Below, piece after piece: positions 1 to 8,294 of a stretch of DNA of 40,167 nt (the stretch's first letter is position 1; each line of letters opens with the position of its first letter). The notes beneath the pieces are model-generated. The model was not told the origin of the DNA and ran no database searches. It worked only from the letters and a program-made list of their open reading frames with translations. The stretch spans positions 1-40,167 of the forward strand of contig SLGY01000016.1 in NCBI GenBank assembly GCA_007136425.1, read 5' to 3'. The position numbers were made by a program, and so were the translations under genes. The stretch is from Kiritimatiellia bacterium (GTDB lineage Bacteria; Verrucomicrobiota; Kiritimatiellia; SLAD01).

Positions 1-1
1 G

Positions 2-343
2 ACAGGACAAATGTACGCCGGACAGATCATCACCTACACCATCGGCTTACTGCCCGGCATCCGCAGCGCGTGGGTCACGGAAATCACGCATGTTCAGGAA
101 GGGCGCTTCTTTGTGGACGAACAGCGGTTCGGGCCTTATGCCTTCTGGCATCACCAACATTGGTTTGAACCGCGTGACGCCGGCACCTACATACTCGACC
201 GGGTCTCCTACAAGTTGCCTTTCGGCTATGCCGGGCGCCTCGCCCACCCTTTCATACGGCGGCAACTGACGAAAATATTCACCTATCGACATCATGCACT
301 CGCAGAACGTTTCCCCGCATCGGAGACACAGCGGGTCGAGTAA
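2..343 (+). CDS. SRPBCC-family ligand-binding protein, 5'-truncated by window edge
   Basis: The visible part reads from the first in-frame codon and has no upstream stop, so the gene most likely begins outside the window; an internal ATG lies at position 11. The 110 residues from that Met match the C-terminal two thirds of small SRPBCC (START-like) proteins of about 150 residues. Supporting features are the FVDEQRFGPYAFWHHQHWF stretch, the LDRVSYKLPFG segment and the terminal amphipathic helix. These proteins fold into a cavity that binds a hydrophobic ligand; no ligand can be assigned here. The next gene starts 19 bases after the stop, and the two genes after that are an SDR and a photolyase. 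That trio resembles light-induced photolyase clusters known from other bacteria. Family confidence is good; function is unknown. Confidence 0.75.
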   Translation, partial: TGQMYAGQIITYTIGLLPGIRSAWVTEITHVQEGRFFVDEQRFGPYAFWHHQHWFEPRDAGTYILDRVSYKLPFGYAGRLAHPFIRRQLTKIFTYRHHALAERFPASETQRVE

Positions 344-362
344 AGCCAAAGGTCGGAATCCC

Positions 363-1106
363 ATGACACAACCTGTACACCTATTATTCGGCGCCAACGG
401 CGGTATTGGATCAGCCCTGACCCGCATCTTGGCACAAAAAGGATGTCGACTGATGCTGGCGGGCCGAAACACCGCCGCCTTGGAAGAGTTGGGTCGTGAA
501 GTGGATGCGGAAACGGCCGAGGTGGAAGCCACCGACAGGGACGCCATTGAGCAAACCATTAAACGGGTCCGCGACTCCTTCGGTCGTCTGGACGGCATCG
601 TGAACGCGTTCGGGACCATGCACTTGAAACCCGCCCATCTCACGAAAGACGAGGACTGGGACCAGACCCTCGCGGTCAATCTCTCGTCGTCTTTTGCCAT
701 CACGCGCGCCGCCGCGCGCGCCTTTCCGAAAGAAGGCGGTTCCGTCGTTTTCATTTCCAGCGTGGCCGCGCGCATGGGCCTGCCGAACCATGAAGCCATC
801 GCGGCCGCCAAGGCGGGATTGATCGGACTCGCCCTGTCGGCGGCAGCAACCTATGCCTCGAAAGGAATACGCTATAATGTCGTGGCGCCCGCTCTGACCC
901 GGACGTCGCTGACCCGATCCATCACCGGAAACGAGGCCGCGCTACAAGCGTCGACTCGCATGCATCCACTGGGCCGTATCGGGGAACCCGAAGACATCGC
1001 GTCGGCCATTGCCTGGTTCCTCGATCCAGCCCAAAGCTGGGTTACAGGTCAGGTGCTGGGCGTGGACGGCGGCCTCGGCAGTGTGCGCGCCCGAATCGGC
1101 ACTTAA
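363..1106 (+). CDS. Short-chain dehydrogenase/reductase-like protein lacking the catalytic Tyr
   Basis: A 247-residue Rossmann protein of the classical SDR family. The N-terminal dinucleotide-binding glycine motif is GANGGIG, an NAG-like motif follows at VNAFGTMH, and the C-terminus has the usual AIAWFLDP...VTGQVLGVDGG ending. The active site is altered: Ser133 and Lys150 are present, but the position 13 residues after the Ser, normally Tyr of YxxxK, is Ile146 in NHEAIAAAKAG. The rest of that helix is close to FabG-type enzymes. The frame is open upstream to an ATG at 294, but the ATG at 363 starts directly before the first beta strand (TQPVHLLFGANG) and avoids overlap with the SRPBCC gene, so I chose it. 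It lies between the SRPBCC and photolyase genes and is probably co-transcribed with them. It may be a non-canonical reductase or a cofactor-binding protein without standard catalysis. Confidence 0.85.
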   Translation: MTQPVHLLFGANGGIGSALTRILAQKGCRLMLAGRNTAALEELGREVDAETAEVEATDRDAIEQTIKRVRDSFGRLDGIVNAFGTMHLKPAHLTKDEDWDQTLAVNLSSSFAITRAAARAFPKEGGSVVFISSVAARMGLPNHEAIAAAKAGLIGLALSAAATYASKGIRYNVVAPALTRTSLTRSITGNEAALQASTRMHPLGRIGEPEDIASAIAWFLDPAQSWVTGQVLGVDGGLGSVRARIGT

Positions 1107-1113
1107 TTCGCAC

Positions 1114-1132
1114 CATGTACAAGCGATACATG
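1114..1132. promoter_or_regulatory. Inverted repeat CATGTA-N7-TACATG upstream of the photolyase gene
   Basis: The 48-base gap between the SDR stop and the photolyase start holds a perfect inverted repeat with 6-base arms and a 7-base spacer. It could be an operator; related photolyase clusters are often controlled by MerR-family B12-dependent light sensors that bind TGTACA-like palindromes. It could also be a weak hairpin or chance. No clear -35/-10 pair is visible next to it. Confidence 0.25.
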
Positions 1133-1154
1133 TCATTGTGGCAGATCAATCGTT

Positions 1155-2645
1155 ATGAAGGAATGCACGCTCATTTTCCCGCATCAATTGTTCGCGCAAC
1201 ACCCCGCCCATGACCGCTCGCGGGTGCCCGTCCTTGTGGAAGACTCGCTCTTTTTCGGCGATGCCGCATATCCGGCCCGTTTTCATCAGCAGAAGCTGAT
1301 CTTTCATCGTGCCGCCATGAAAGCCTATGAGGCGCTGCTGGCCCGTTCCGGTCCCGCGCCTCAATACATCGAGTACGACCCGGCAAAGACGGCGCGCGAT
1401 ATCGTCGGGGATCTGGCCGGAAAAGGATGTCGCAGCATTCATTGGGCGGAACCCACGGACGACATCCTTTCCCGCCGCGTGCGCCGCGGCTGCAAGGAAC
1501 ATGGCATCGCGTTACACACGTACGCGTCGCCCATGTTTTTGACTCCGCCGGCTTGGGGCTTGGAAACGCTGGGCGACGAGACCCCGTACCGCATGCAGCC
1601 ATTCTATATCGCGCAACGCAAACGCATGGACCTGCTCTTGTCCAACGGGCGTCCCCGCGGCGGTGCGTGGAGCCATGATCAAGCGAACCGAAAACGGTGG
1701 CCGCGCAACCGCGCCGCACCGCCGATCCCGACCGTGCGACCCAACGCCTATGTGCGGGAGGCCCAAGCCTACATCGCAGCACGCTTTCCGAACAATCCCG
1801 GACATGCGAAGCCATTCGCTTACCCCGTCACCCATCGGGCCGCCCGGCATTGGTTGGACGGCTTCCTGGATGAACGCCTCACCGGATTCGGCACGTACGA
1901 GGACGCCATGGCGCGCAAAGAACCGCTGTTGCATCACTCGATGCTTAGCCCGCTCCTGAATGCGGGCCTCCTCACGCCGGACGAGGTGTTGCAGGCCGCA
2001 TTGGATCGAGCCGAGAGGAAACCCGTTGTTCCATTGAACGATCTGGAAGGCTTCGTGAGACAGCTCATCGGATGGCGCGAATACATGATGCTGCTCTACC
2101 ACAAAATCGGGGTGGCACAACGCAACGCGAATTTCTGGAATCATACATCTCCCCTGCCCGACGCATTTTATCACGCGCGCACCGGCCTGGCGCCGGTGGA
2201 CGCCGTTATTCAAGGCGCTCTGGATCGCGCCTACAATCATCATATTGAGCGGCTGATGATCCTCGGAAACATCTTTCTGCTCTGCGAGATCGAGCCGCAT
2301 GCCGTGTATCGCTGGTTCATGGAAATGTATATCGACGCCTACGACTGGGTCATGGTTCCGAACGTGTACGGCATGAGCCAATTTGCCGACGGCGGTTGGC
2401 TATGCACCAAGCCCTATATCAGCAGTTCGAATTACATTCGCAAGATGAGCGATTTTCCCGCCGGGCCCTGGTGCGCCATCTGGGACGGACTGTTCTGGCG
2501 TTTCATTCACAAGCATCGCGCGTTTTTCAATCGCCAACCGCGCCTCTCCATGATGGCGCGTCAGTGGGATCGCCTGCCCGCCGCGAAACAGAAACAACAT
2601 CTTCAGAACGCCGAGACCTATCTGGCCGAATTGCACGGGAAGTAA
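1155..2645 (+). CDS. Cryptochrome/photolyase-family protein (bacterial (6-4) photolyase-related)
   Basis: This 496-residue protein belongs to the bacterial cryptochrome/photolyase group that includes Agrobacterium PhrB. The N-terminus (TLIFPHQLF...VLVEDSLFF) is the Rossmann-like antenna domain; the C-terminal half is the helical FAD-binding domain with LIGWREYMMLLY, RLMILGNIFLL, DWVMVPNVYGMSQFADGG and KPYISSSNYIRKMSDF. Proteins of this group repair UV photoproducts or sense blue light using FAD. In PhrB four cysteines hold a 4Fe-4S cluster, two of them in a CxxC after the RMSDY-like motif. Here that CxxC insertion is absent; the region reads KMSDFPAGPWCAIW, and only Cys377, Cys417 and Cys440 lie nearby. 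A canonical cluster is therefore unlikely. The gene follows the SRPBCC and SDR genes on the same strand. No strong ribosome binding site precedes the ATG. Confidence 0.88.
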   Translation: MKECTLIFPHQLFAQHPAHDRSRVPVLVEDSLFFGDAAYPARFHQQKLIFHRAAMKAYEALLARSGPAPQYIEYDPAKTARDIVGDLAGKGCRSIHWAEPTDDILSRRVRRGCKEHGIALHTYASPMFLTPPAWGLETLGDETPYRMQPFYIAQRKRMDLLLSNGRPRGGAWSHDQANRKRWPRNRAAPPIPTVRPNAYVREAQAYIAARFPNNPGHAKPFAYPVTHRAARHWLDGFLDERLTGFGTYEDAMARKEPLLHHSMLSPLLNAGLLTPDEVLQAALDRAERKPVVPLNDLEGFVRQLIGWREYMMLLYHKIGVAQRNANFWNHTSPLPDAFYHARTGLAPVDAVIQGALDRAYNHHIERLMILGNIFLLCEIEPHAVYRWFMEMYIDAYDWVMVPNVYGMSQFADGGWLCTKPYISSSNYIRKMSDFPAGPWCAIWDGLFWRFIHKHRAFFNRQPRLSMMARQWDRLPAAKQKQHLQNAETYLAELHGK

Positions 2646-2725
2646 CGCATTTACCGCGTATTTCGTCATTCTTACCAATGGATCATGACAGCGCAGCGGT
2701 TCCGGAGGGAATGATGGTTAAATGG

Positions 2726-2753
2726 TTGAGTCTGCGGCGATTTGGGATATGCT
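2726..2753 (+). promoter_or_regulatory. Possible sigma70-type promoter for the 5'-nucleotidase gene
   Basis: TTGAGT and TATGCT are separated by 16 bases, about 75 bases before the chosen start of the nucleotidase gene. The match is moderate and made by eye. It sits in a 184-base non-coding stretch after the photolyase gene, where a promoter is expected. Nothing else recognisable is in that stretch. Confidence 0.3.
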
Positions 2754-2829
2754 TTGTCCGGCGAACCGGCGGAAGGCAAACGGCCGGCTGCGTCTGTTAC
2801 TCACAATGCGGAACTGGAAAGGACACGCT

Positions 2830-4806
2830 ATGAACAACCCTCTTATAACAGATCACAAGGAGCAGGAACCGGGCGGGAAACGGCGTACGCTGGTTGGCGC
2901 GGCGCTTGTGCTTCTCTTCCTGGTAAGCCACCCATTTCATGCGGCGCACGGCGCGGCGCAACCAACCGCGCCCGAAACGCCGGAGACGGGAGCCGTAGCG
3001 CCCGTCCCCCACGAAACCGAGCCGTTCACTTTGACGCTCCTGCATATCAACGATCCCCACTCCATCTTCGAACCGGGCCCGATACCGGCCCTGAGCGAAC
3101 TGGAAGGCGTCCAGTTCGGCGGCTATCCCGCCATGCTTTCCTATATCAACGAACTGCGTAGCGAAGAACCGAACGCCATCCTTTTGCATGCCGGCGATGA
3201 ATTTCAAGGCAGCGGCTACTTTATTCTCCATCACGGCCGCGCCAACGCGGAACTGATCAATCACTTTGATATAGACGCCATGGTCGTGGGCAACCACGAG
3301 TTCGATGAATTGCGGCAGATGGATATCCAATATGCCGAGGACGGGGAAACCGTCGAACGCATCACGCCCGGTGAACGGATCCCGCTCAACAAGCCGCTCG
3401 CCGATTTTCTGGACCTGATCAATTTCCCCATGATCGGGGCCAACATGCATTTCGAAGACGATCCGTATCTCGGCGGCAAGACCAACCTGTCGCCCTGGGT
3501 CATTCTGGAGGTCGAGGGGAGAAAGATCGGGGTATTCGGTATTACGCTCGAAGATATGGAAGCCATTGCATCCCCGGGTCCGGAAGTCGAGTTTCTGCCG
3601 GAAATCGAAACGGCGCAACAAACCGTGCGGGCCTTGCAGGAAAAAGGGATACGCAAGATTATCGGTGTTTCGCATATCGGGCACGGACGCGATAAGCGAA
3701 TCGTCCGGGCCGTCGACGGCATTGACATTCTGGTCGGCGGACATTCTCACGACCTGTTGGGCGACTTCACGGCGCTCGGCATGCCGTTTATCGATCCCTA
3801 TCCGACCGTGATACAGACCCCGAACGGCGGCACATCGCTGGTCGTTCAAGCCGGCGCCTATGCCAAGGCCGTCGGCCGGCTGGACGTCACGTTCGATGAA
3901 GAAGGCCGGGTTCAGTCCTGGTCCGGCGGCAACAAACTGTTGGCCTTGGCGGACTCGCTGGACCCGGACGACATCCCCGAAGGCGCGGAGCACCTCATAG
4001 CGCGCGTCAAAGAGGATGAAACCGTTCGTTCGCTGATCGACCGTAAGCTAAAACCCGAACTGCAACGGGTGTATGGCGAACCGATCGCCCAAATTCCTCA
4101 TGCGCTGCGTCATGAGCGAGTGCCGATGGACGCGGACGGGCACGGCAGCGAAGTGGCCCCGCTGGTCGCGGAATCGCTGTGCTGGTACTTGAACAAGCAG
4201 GGCGTGCCGGTGGATGTCTCCATTGTCAATGCCGGCAGCGTTCGCACCCCGATCGCGCCCGGTACATTTTATAAGAATCAGACGCTGCTGGAGGTGATGA
4301 TCTTTGCCAACAGCATGACCACATTCCCGTTGACGGGCGAACAGCTTCGCCAGGTGCTTGACTCGGTGATCACGCCGCCCGTCGTGGAAGGCAGTCATGG
4401 CGGCCGTTTCCCGTACGCGGGACGCCTGGCCTATGTGTATGACGCCCGCAAACCCGCCGGCGAACGACTTGTAGAGATGCAAGTCCTTCGCGAGGACGGC
4501 TCTTGGGAAGATGTGCGGGATGACGAGGTATACCTTGTGGCCGCCAGCTCGTATGTGGCCGCCGGCCAGGACGGGTACGACTTGTTGCGTGAGTTCATCG
4601 ACAAGAACAGCGAAGAACAGGTTCACGAGGACATTATCGACAATCAAGTCTTCACCGAATACGTCATGCACGTCGCGGCGGATAACGACGGATACTTGAC
4701 CGCCTTGCCGTACCCGACCGTAACCGTTATACAACATGACGCCGCGCGGGATGCCGCCGCAGCCGAAATGGCGACGACGCGCGCGGGTTGTTGCAGCGCA
4801 CACTAG
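2830..4806 (+). CDS. 5'-nucleotidase / UshA-type metallophosphatase, membrane-anchored or exported
   Basis: A 658-residue two-domain enzyme. The N-terminus has a basic KRR, then a hydrophobic segment (about residues 20-36) typical of a signal peptide or anchor, then a Pro/Thr/Glu-rich linker. The calcineurin-like catalytic domain follows with the metal-binding series LLHINDPH (Asp75, His77), HAGDEFQGSG (Asp123), VGNHEFDE (Asn155, His156), GVSHIGHG and VGGHSHD. The C-terminal 5'-nucleotidase domain contains SIVNAGSVRTPI and TFPLTGEQLRQVLDS. Members hydrolyse nucleotides or related phosphate esters outside the cytoplasm to supply phosphate and nucleosides. The frame is open from 2722, but the ATG at 2830 is preceded by GGAAAGG at 7 bases and gives a proper signal sequence. 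It converges with the pseudouridine synthase gene, 15 bases away. The exact substrate is not predictable. Confidence 0.92.
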   Translation: MNNPLITDHKEQEPGGKRRTLVGAALVLLFLVSHPFHAAHGAAQPTAPETPETGAVAPVPHETEPFTLTLLHINDPHSIFEPGPIPALSELEGVQFGGYPAMLSYINELRSEEPNAILLHAGDEFQGSGYFILHHGRANAELINHFDIDAMVVGNHEFDELRQMDIQYAEDGETVERITPGERIPLNKPLADFLDLINFPMIGANMHFEDDPYLGGKTNLSPWVILEVEGRKIGVFGITLEDMEAIASPGPEVEFLPEIETAQQTVRALQEKGIRKIIGVSHIGHGRDKRIVRAVDGIDILVGGHSHDLLGDFTALGMPFIDPYPTVIQTPNGGTSLVVQAGAYAKAVGRLDVTFDEEGRVQSWSGGNKLLALADSLDPDDIPEGAEHLIARVKEDETVRSLIDRKLKPELQRVYGEPIAQIPHALRHERVPMDADGHGSEVAPLVAESLCWYLNKQGVPVDVSIVNAGSVRTPIAPGTFYKNQTLLEVMIFANSMTTFPLTGEQLRQVLDSVITPPVVEGSHGGRFPYAGRLAYVYDARKPAGERLVEMQVLREDGSWEDVRDDEVYLVAASSYVAAGQDGYDLLREFIDKNSEEQVHEDIIDNQVFTEYVMHVAADNDGYLTALPYPTVTVIQHDAARDAAAAEMATTRAGCCSAH

Positions 4807-4821
4807 CAGTCCCCCGGACAC

Positions 4822-5538
4822 TCACGAAGATCGGACGCCGGCGGGTTGCCAACGCGACGCCGTCTGTTCACGAAACCGTCGCCAGGCACGTTCCTCGGTT
4901 TCGTGCACCTCCAGATGCAGTCCCTCCCCCGTTACGGGGTGCGGCAACGTGAGCGCACGCGCGTGTAACAGCAAGCGGTATATCTCGAATTGTGCCCGGA
5001 AATAGCGGTTATGGGCCCCGCGCCCGTATTGGGTATCGCCGATGATCGGATGATTGATGTGCTTGAGATGCCGGCGTATTTGATGGCGTCGCCCGGTCTC
5101 GGGTTCCACTTCAACCAGCGAATACACGGCGGGGCGTCCTTCCACTTCGCCATCGAGTGTCAAGACCTCCAAGCATTTGAAGCGGCTGAGGGCTTCGCGC
5201 GGTATCCGCTCCTCTTCGTCGACGACCGGATGATCAATCACCCCTTCGTCCGGCGCGCGGCCGCGCACCACCGCCCGGTAGGTTTTCCGCACGCGCCGCT
5301 CTGCAAACAGGGCGCACAGGCGCGACGCAGAAGCAGGATCCAGCGCAAACAGCAACACCCCCGACGTCGCGCGGTCGAGACGATGCGCGGGATAAACGCT
5401 GCGGCCTATTTGGTCGCGCAGGATTTGCAGGGCCGCCAATACGTCCCCGGCGCGGCGGGTCCGGTGCACCAACAGAGCGTCGGGCTTGTTGATCGCCACA
5501 AGATGTTCATCGCGATAAATGATATCCAGCAACGCCAT
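4822..5538 (-). CDS. truC: RluA-family pseudouridine synthase, TruC-like (tRNA U65)
   Basis: This 238-residue protein matches the RluA family in its TruC branch. The N-terminus IIYRDEHLVAINKPDALLVH is characteristic of TruC. The catalytic motif HRLDRATSG places the nucleophilic Asp at residue 55. The segments RYF-like ETGRRHQIRRHLKHINHP and IIGDTQYG complete the fold, and the C-terminus LLLHARALTLPHPVTGE is conserved. There is no N-terminal S4 domain, as expected for TruC. In Escherichia coli TruC isomerises U65 in tRNA; the same role is inferred here, although short RluA-family members can differ in target. It is transcribed divergently from the ROK gene and looks monocistronic. Confidence 0.85.
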   Translation of the reverse strand: MALLDIIYRDEHLVAINKPDALLVHRTRRAGDVLAALQILRDQIGRSVYPAHRLDRATSGVLLFALDPASASRLCALFAERRVRKTYRAVVRGRAPDEGVIDHPVVDEEERIPREALSRFKCLEVLTLDGEVEGRPAVYSLVEVEPETGRRHQIRRHLKHINHPIIGDTQYGRGAHNRYFRAQFEIYRLLLHARALTLPHPVTGEGLHLEVHETEERAWRRFREQTASRWQPAGVRSS

Positions 5539-5663
5539 ATTGATGTATTCAATATCTCAAGGGCCGGGTCCGCGCAATACAATCATCCGTTACATCAACA
5601 ATTACCTCGTTATTTTCCGAATATGATGCAGTATTTTTCGTACAATGAAGCCTGGGAAAAGGG
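5539..5663. promoter_or_regulatory. Divergent promoter region of truC and the ROK gene, with an imperfect palindrome
   Basis: This 125-base AT-richer stretch must hold promoters for both neighbours. Just upstream of truC, at 5540-5560, is an imperfect palindrome with arms TTGATGTATT and AATATCTCAA around a central C (8 of 10 pairs match). It resembles but is not identical to the TGATATATCA sites elsewhere in the window. No clear -35/-10 pairs were found by eye. Confidence 0.35.
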
Positions 5664-7031
5664 ATGAACGCTGTATTGGATCGTGATTTTGTGCCGGCCG
5701 CCCAATGGCACCGGGCCTATGAAGCCGAGGCGCGCGCGGCCCGCCCTGCCGCGCGTAGCGTCACGCTCGGCCTCCTGCGCGATCATCAGCCCGTCGCGCG
5801 TCGCGTCTACCCGGTCCTGCCCGCCGATGAAGTGATGCGCACGTTCTTTCATATTGAGCGGCGACTCAAGAGCCTGCTCTGGGCGTATGGGGGGCATCGC
5901 ATTCTCGTCGACGGCCCGGCCGACCTGCTGCAGCGCTTGCAGAAGCACTACGCATCCTCCCCGACCGGGCGCTTCGATTCGTTGATGATCGGGGAACGCA
6001 TCTTCGGCACGCCGCTCACACTGGAAGCCACAACCGCCGATACCATTCCGGAACCCGCTTCCGACAGCCGCCCCATCGGACGGCACCTCGACGGATGCCG
6101 TATCGGCTTCGACCTCGGCGGCAGCGATCGGAAATGCGCAGCGATGATAGACGGCACCGTCGTCTTTTCGGAGGAGGTTCCGTGGAACCCGTATTTTCAA
6201 AAGGACCCGCAATATCATTTCGACGGCATCATGGATTCCTTGCAGCGCGCCGCCGCGCATCTGCCGCGCGTGGACGCCATCGGCGGCAGCGCGGCGGGGG
6301 TCTACGTAAAGAACGAAGTGCGGGTGTCGTCCCTGTTCCGCGGGGTCAACCAAGCGGACTTCGATCAACACGTGCGCGGCATCTTCCATCGCGTACGCGA
6401 CGCGTGGAATCACGTGCCGTTCATTGTCATCAACGACGGCGATGTCGCGGCGCTGGCGGGGGCCATGTCTTTGAACGTCAATGCGTTGCTGGGCGTTTCC
6501 ATGGGAACCAGCATGGCGGCGGGATATGTCACGCCGGAAGGGTTTCTCACATCGTGGCTGAACGAGTTGGCCTTCGTGCCGGTAGACTATCGGCCGGACG
6601 CGCCCGCGGACGAATGGTCCGGCGATCTTGGTTGTGCGGTCCAGTTCTTCTCACAGCAGGGCGTGGCTCGTCTCGCGTGCGAGGCCGGACTCGATTTCGA
6701 CGACAATACCCCTTTGCCGGACCGTCTGTTGGCGGTGCAAGATCGGATGGAAAAGGGCGATCTTGCGGCCGAACGCATCTATACGGCGATCGGTGACGCC
6801 TTCGGCCATACCCTCGCCCATTGGACCAAGCTCTACACCTTGCGCCATGTCCTGATCCTCGGCCGCGTCACCAGCGGCGCGGGCGGAGATCTGATTGTCG
6901 CCCGGGCCCGCCGACGCCTGGAAATCGATTATCCCGACCTAGCGGAACAGATCCAATTGCACATGCCGAACGAACGAATGAAGCGACACGGACAGGCGGT
7001 CGCTGCCGCCAGCCTGCCCGCTCTTTCCTGA
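5664..7031 (+). CDS. ROK-family protein (sugar kinase-like)
   Basis: A 455-residue protein whose central and C-terminal parts carry the ROK (repressor/ORF/kinase) ATPase fold. The phosphate-1 loop is GFDLGGSDRKCAAMIDG (about residues 149-165). The catalytic-Asp region VINDGDVAALAGAM and the phosphate-2 loop LGVSMGTSMAAGYV follow. The usual ROK zinc motif is reduced to GDLGCAVQFFS. About 140 extra residues precede the ROK domain (FVPAAQWHRAYEAEARAA...); this is not a winged-helix DNA-binding domain, so a repressor role is unlikely. The likely role is sugar phosphorylation in the cytoplasm. A purine-rich GGGAAAAGGG abuts the ATG. The kinase-like gene downstream starts 18 bases after its stop, suggesting an operon. 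The substrate is unknown. Confidence 0.8.
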   Translation: MNAVLDRDFVPAAQWHRAYEAEARAARPAARSVTLGLLRDHQPVARRVYPVLPADEVMRTFFHIERRLKSLLWAYGGHRILVDGPADLLQRLQKHYASSPTGRFDSLMIGERIFGTPLTLEATTADTIPEPASDSRPIGRHLDGCRIGFDLGGSDRKCAAMIDGTVVFSEEVPWNPYFQKDPQYHFDGIMDSLQRAAAHLPRVDAIGGSAAGVYVKNEVRVSSLFRGVNQADFDQHVRGIFHRVRDAWNHVPFIVINDGDVAALAGAMSLNVNALLGVSMGTSMAAGYVTPEGFLTSWLNELAFVPVDYRPDAPADEWSGDLGCAVQFFSQQGVARLACEAGLDFDDNTPLPDRLLAVQDRMEKGDLAAERIYTAIGDAFGHTLAHWTKLYTLRHVLILGRVTSGAGGDLIVARARRRLEIDYPDLAEQIQLHMPNERMKRHGQAVAAASLPALS

Positions 7032-7049
7032 AAATATCACGGATTTAGA

Positions 7050-8162
7050 ATGACGCACCCCATATCCATTGAACGCTTAACCGATCTGACCAACCGCTTT
7101 GTGGTGGAAGGGAACCTGGTGGAAGCGATTCCACACGGCAGCGGCCATATCAACGACACGTTCGCCCTTCGATTGACGGCGACACGCGGAGACCGCCGGT
7201 ATATTCTCCAGCGCATCAATCGTCGGGTCTTCAAAAATGTACCGGCGCTTATGGAGAACATCGCCCGGGTATGCCGGCATATTCGCGGATGCCTGGAAGC
7301 GGAAGGGCGGGACGATGTGGATCGTCGCGCCTTGTCCCTCATCCCCACCCGGCACGGACAAGACTTTTTACTCGATGACGCAGGCGAATACTGGCGTCTG
7401 TATCCCTTCATCGAATCCGCGCGCACCTGCGACATCATCCAAAGCAATAAACAGGTCTACGAAGCGGCTAGAACCTTCGGACACTTTCAACGATATCTGG
7501 TCGATCTGCCCGGGCCCCGCCTGCATGAGACCATCCCGGAATTCCATCATACCCGGGCACGGTTCAATGCGTTCCTCAACGCCGTGAAAGACGATGCGTG
7601 CGGACGCGTTGCATCCGCGCGCAACGAGATTGCTTTTGCCCGCAGCCGTGAAGCCATCGTAGATATTCTTGTGGACCAGCAAGCCGCCGGAATCCTCCCG
7701 GAACGGATCACCCACAACGATACCAAAATCAACAACGTGCTGATGGATGCCGAAACCCAGGAAGGTTTGTGTGTCATCGATCTCGACACGGTCATGCCCG
7801 GACTGGCGCTATACGATTTCGGCGACATGACGAGAACGGCGACCAACACGGCGGCAGAGGACGAACGCGACCTATCCCGCATGGGCTGCGACCTGGCCCG
7901 CTTTGATGTCTTGACCCGAGGGTATCTATCCGCCACCCACCACTTCCTGAACGAAGCCGAAATTCAACAGCTCCCGTTCGCGGGGATATTGATTACGTTC
8001 GAAACCGGACTGCGTTTCTTGACCGATTATCTGTCCGGCGACACGTATTTCAGAGTCCACCGCGACGGGCACAACCTGGATCGCGCCCGCGCACAATTCA
8101 AACTGATGACCTCCATGGAAGATCAGCGGGAGCGCATGCAGCAGATTGTCGAAGAACAATAA
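7050..8162 (+). CDS. APH-fold sugar 1-kinase, N-acetylhexosamine 1-kinase (NahK/LnpB)-like
   Basis: A 370-residue aminoglycoside-phosphotransferase-fold protein. The nucleotide-binding start GSGHINDTFAL is followed by YILQRINRRVFKN. The catalytic loop THNDTKINNVLMD has His222, Asn223 and Asp224, and the metal-binding segment CVIDLDTVMPG follows. The pattern HND-x-KINN is typical of NahK, which phosphorylates N-acetylgalactosamine or N-acetylglucosamine at C1 in the lacto-N-biose/galacto-N-biose pathway of bifidobacteria. Length is close to that of NahK. It follows the ROK gene by 18 bases, so the pair may phosphorylate amino sugars released from glycans. Whether it acts on hexosamines or another free sugar is not settled by sequence; no phosphorylase or epimerase partner is visible here. 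Confidence 0.75.
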   Translation: MTHPISIERLTDLTNRFVVEGNLVEAIPHGSGHINDTFALRLTATRGDRRYILQRINRRVFKNVPALMENIARVCRHIRGCLEAEGRDDVDRRALSLIPTRHGQDFLLDDAGEYWRLYPFIESARTCDIIQSNKQVYEAARTFGHFQRYLVDLPGPRLHETIPEFHHTRARFNAFLNAVKDDACGRVASARNEIAFARSREAIVDILVDQQAAGILPERITHNDTKINNVLMDAETQEGLCVIDLDTVMPGLALYDFGDMTRTATNTAAEDERDLSRMGCDLARFDVLTRGYLSATHHFLNEAEIQQLPFAGILITFETGLRFLTDYLSGDTYFRVHRDGHNLDRARAQFKLMTSMEDQRERMQQIVEEQ

Positions 8163-8294
8163 CATCCCTGCGATGCTGTCCCCCCGTAAAGCCCTTGGCC
8201 GTTCCACCTGAAGGCAAAGCCGCCTAAAAGTCACGCCCTGCATGTGGATGAAGCGGGTTGCCGTTCCGTCTTCAGGCGGGTTTTCGGAATAGTT

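Noticed and set aside
2797-3993. Long minus-strand open frame opposite the 5'-nucleotidase
   Set aside because: The plus-strand frame has all metallophosphatase motifs; the antisense protein has none that I recognise.
8163-8294. Possible bidirectional terminator between the NahK-like gene and gnd
   Set aside because: Only a 5-base stem (TTCCG/CGGAA) with a 16-base loop and no strong T tract could be found, so I do not annotate it.
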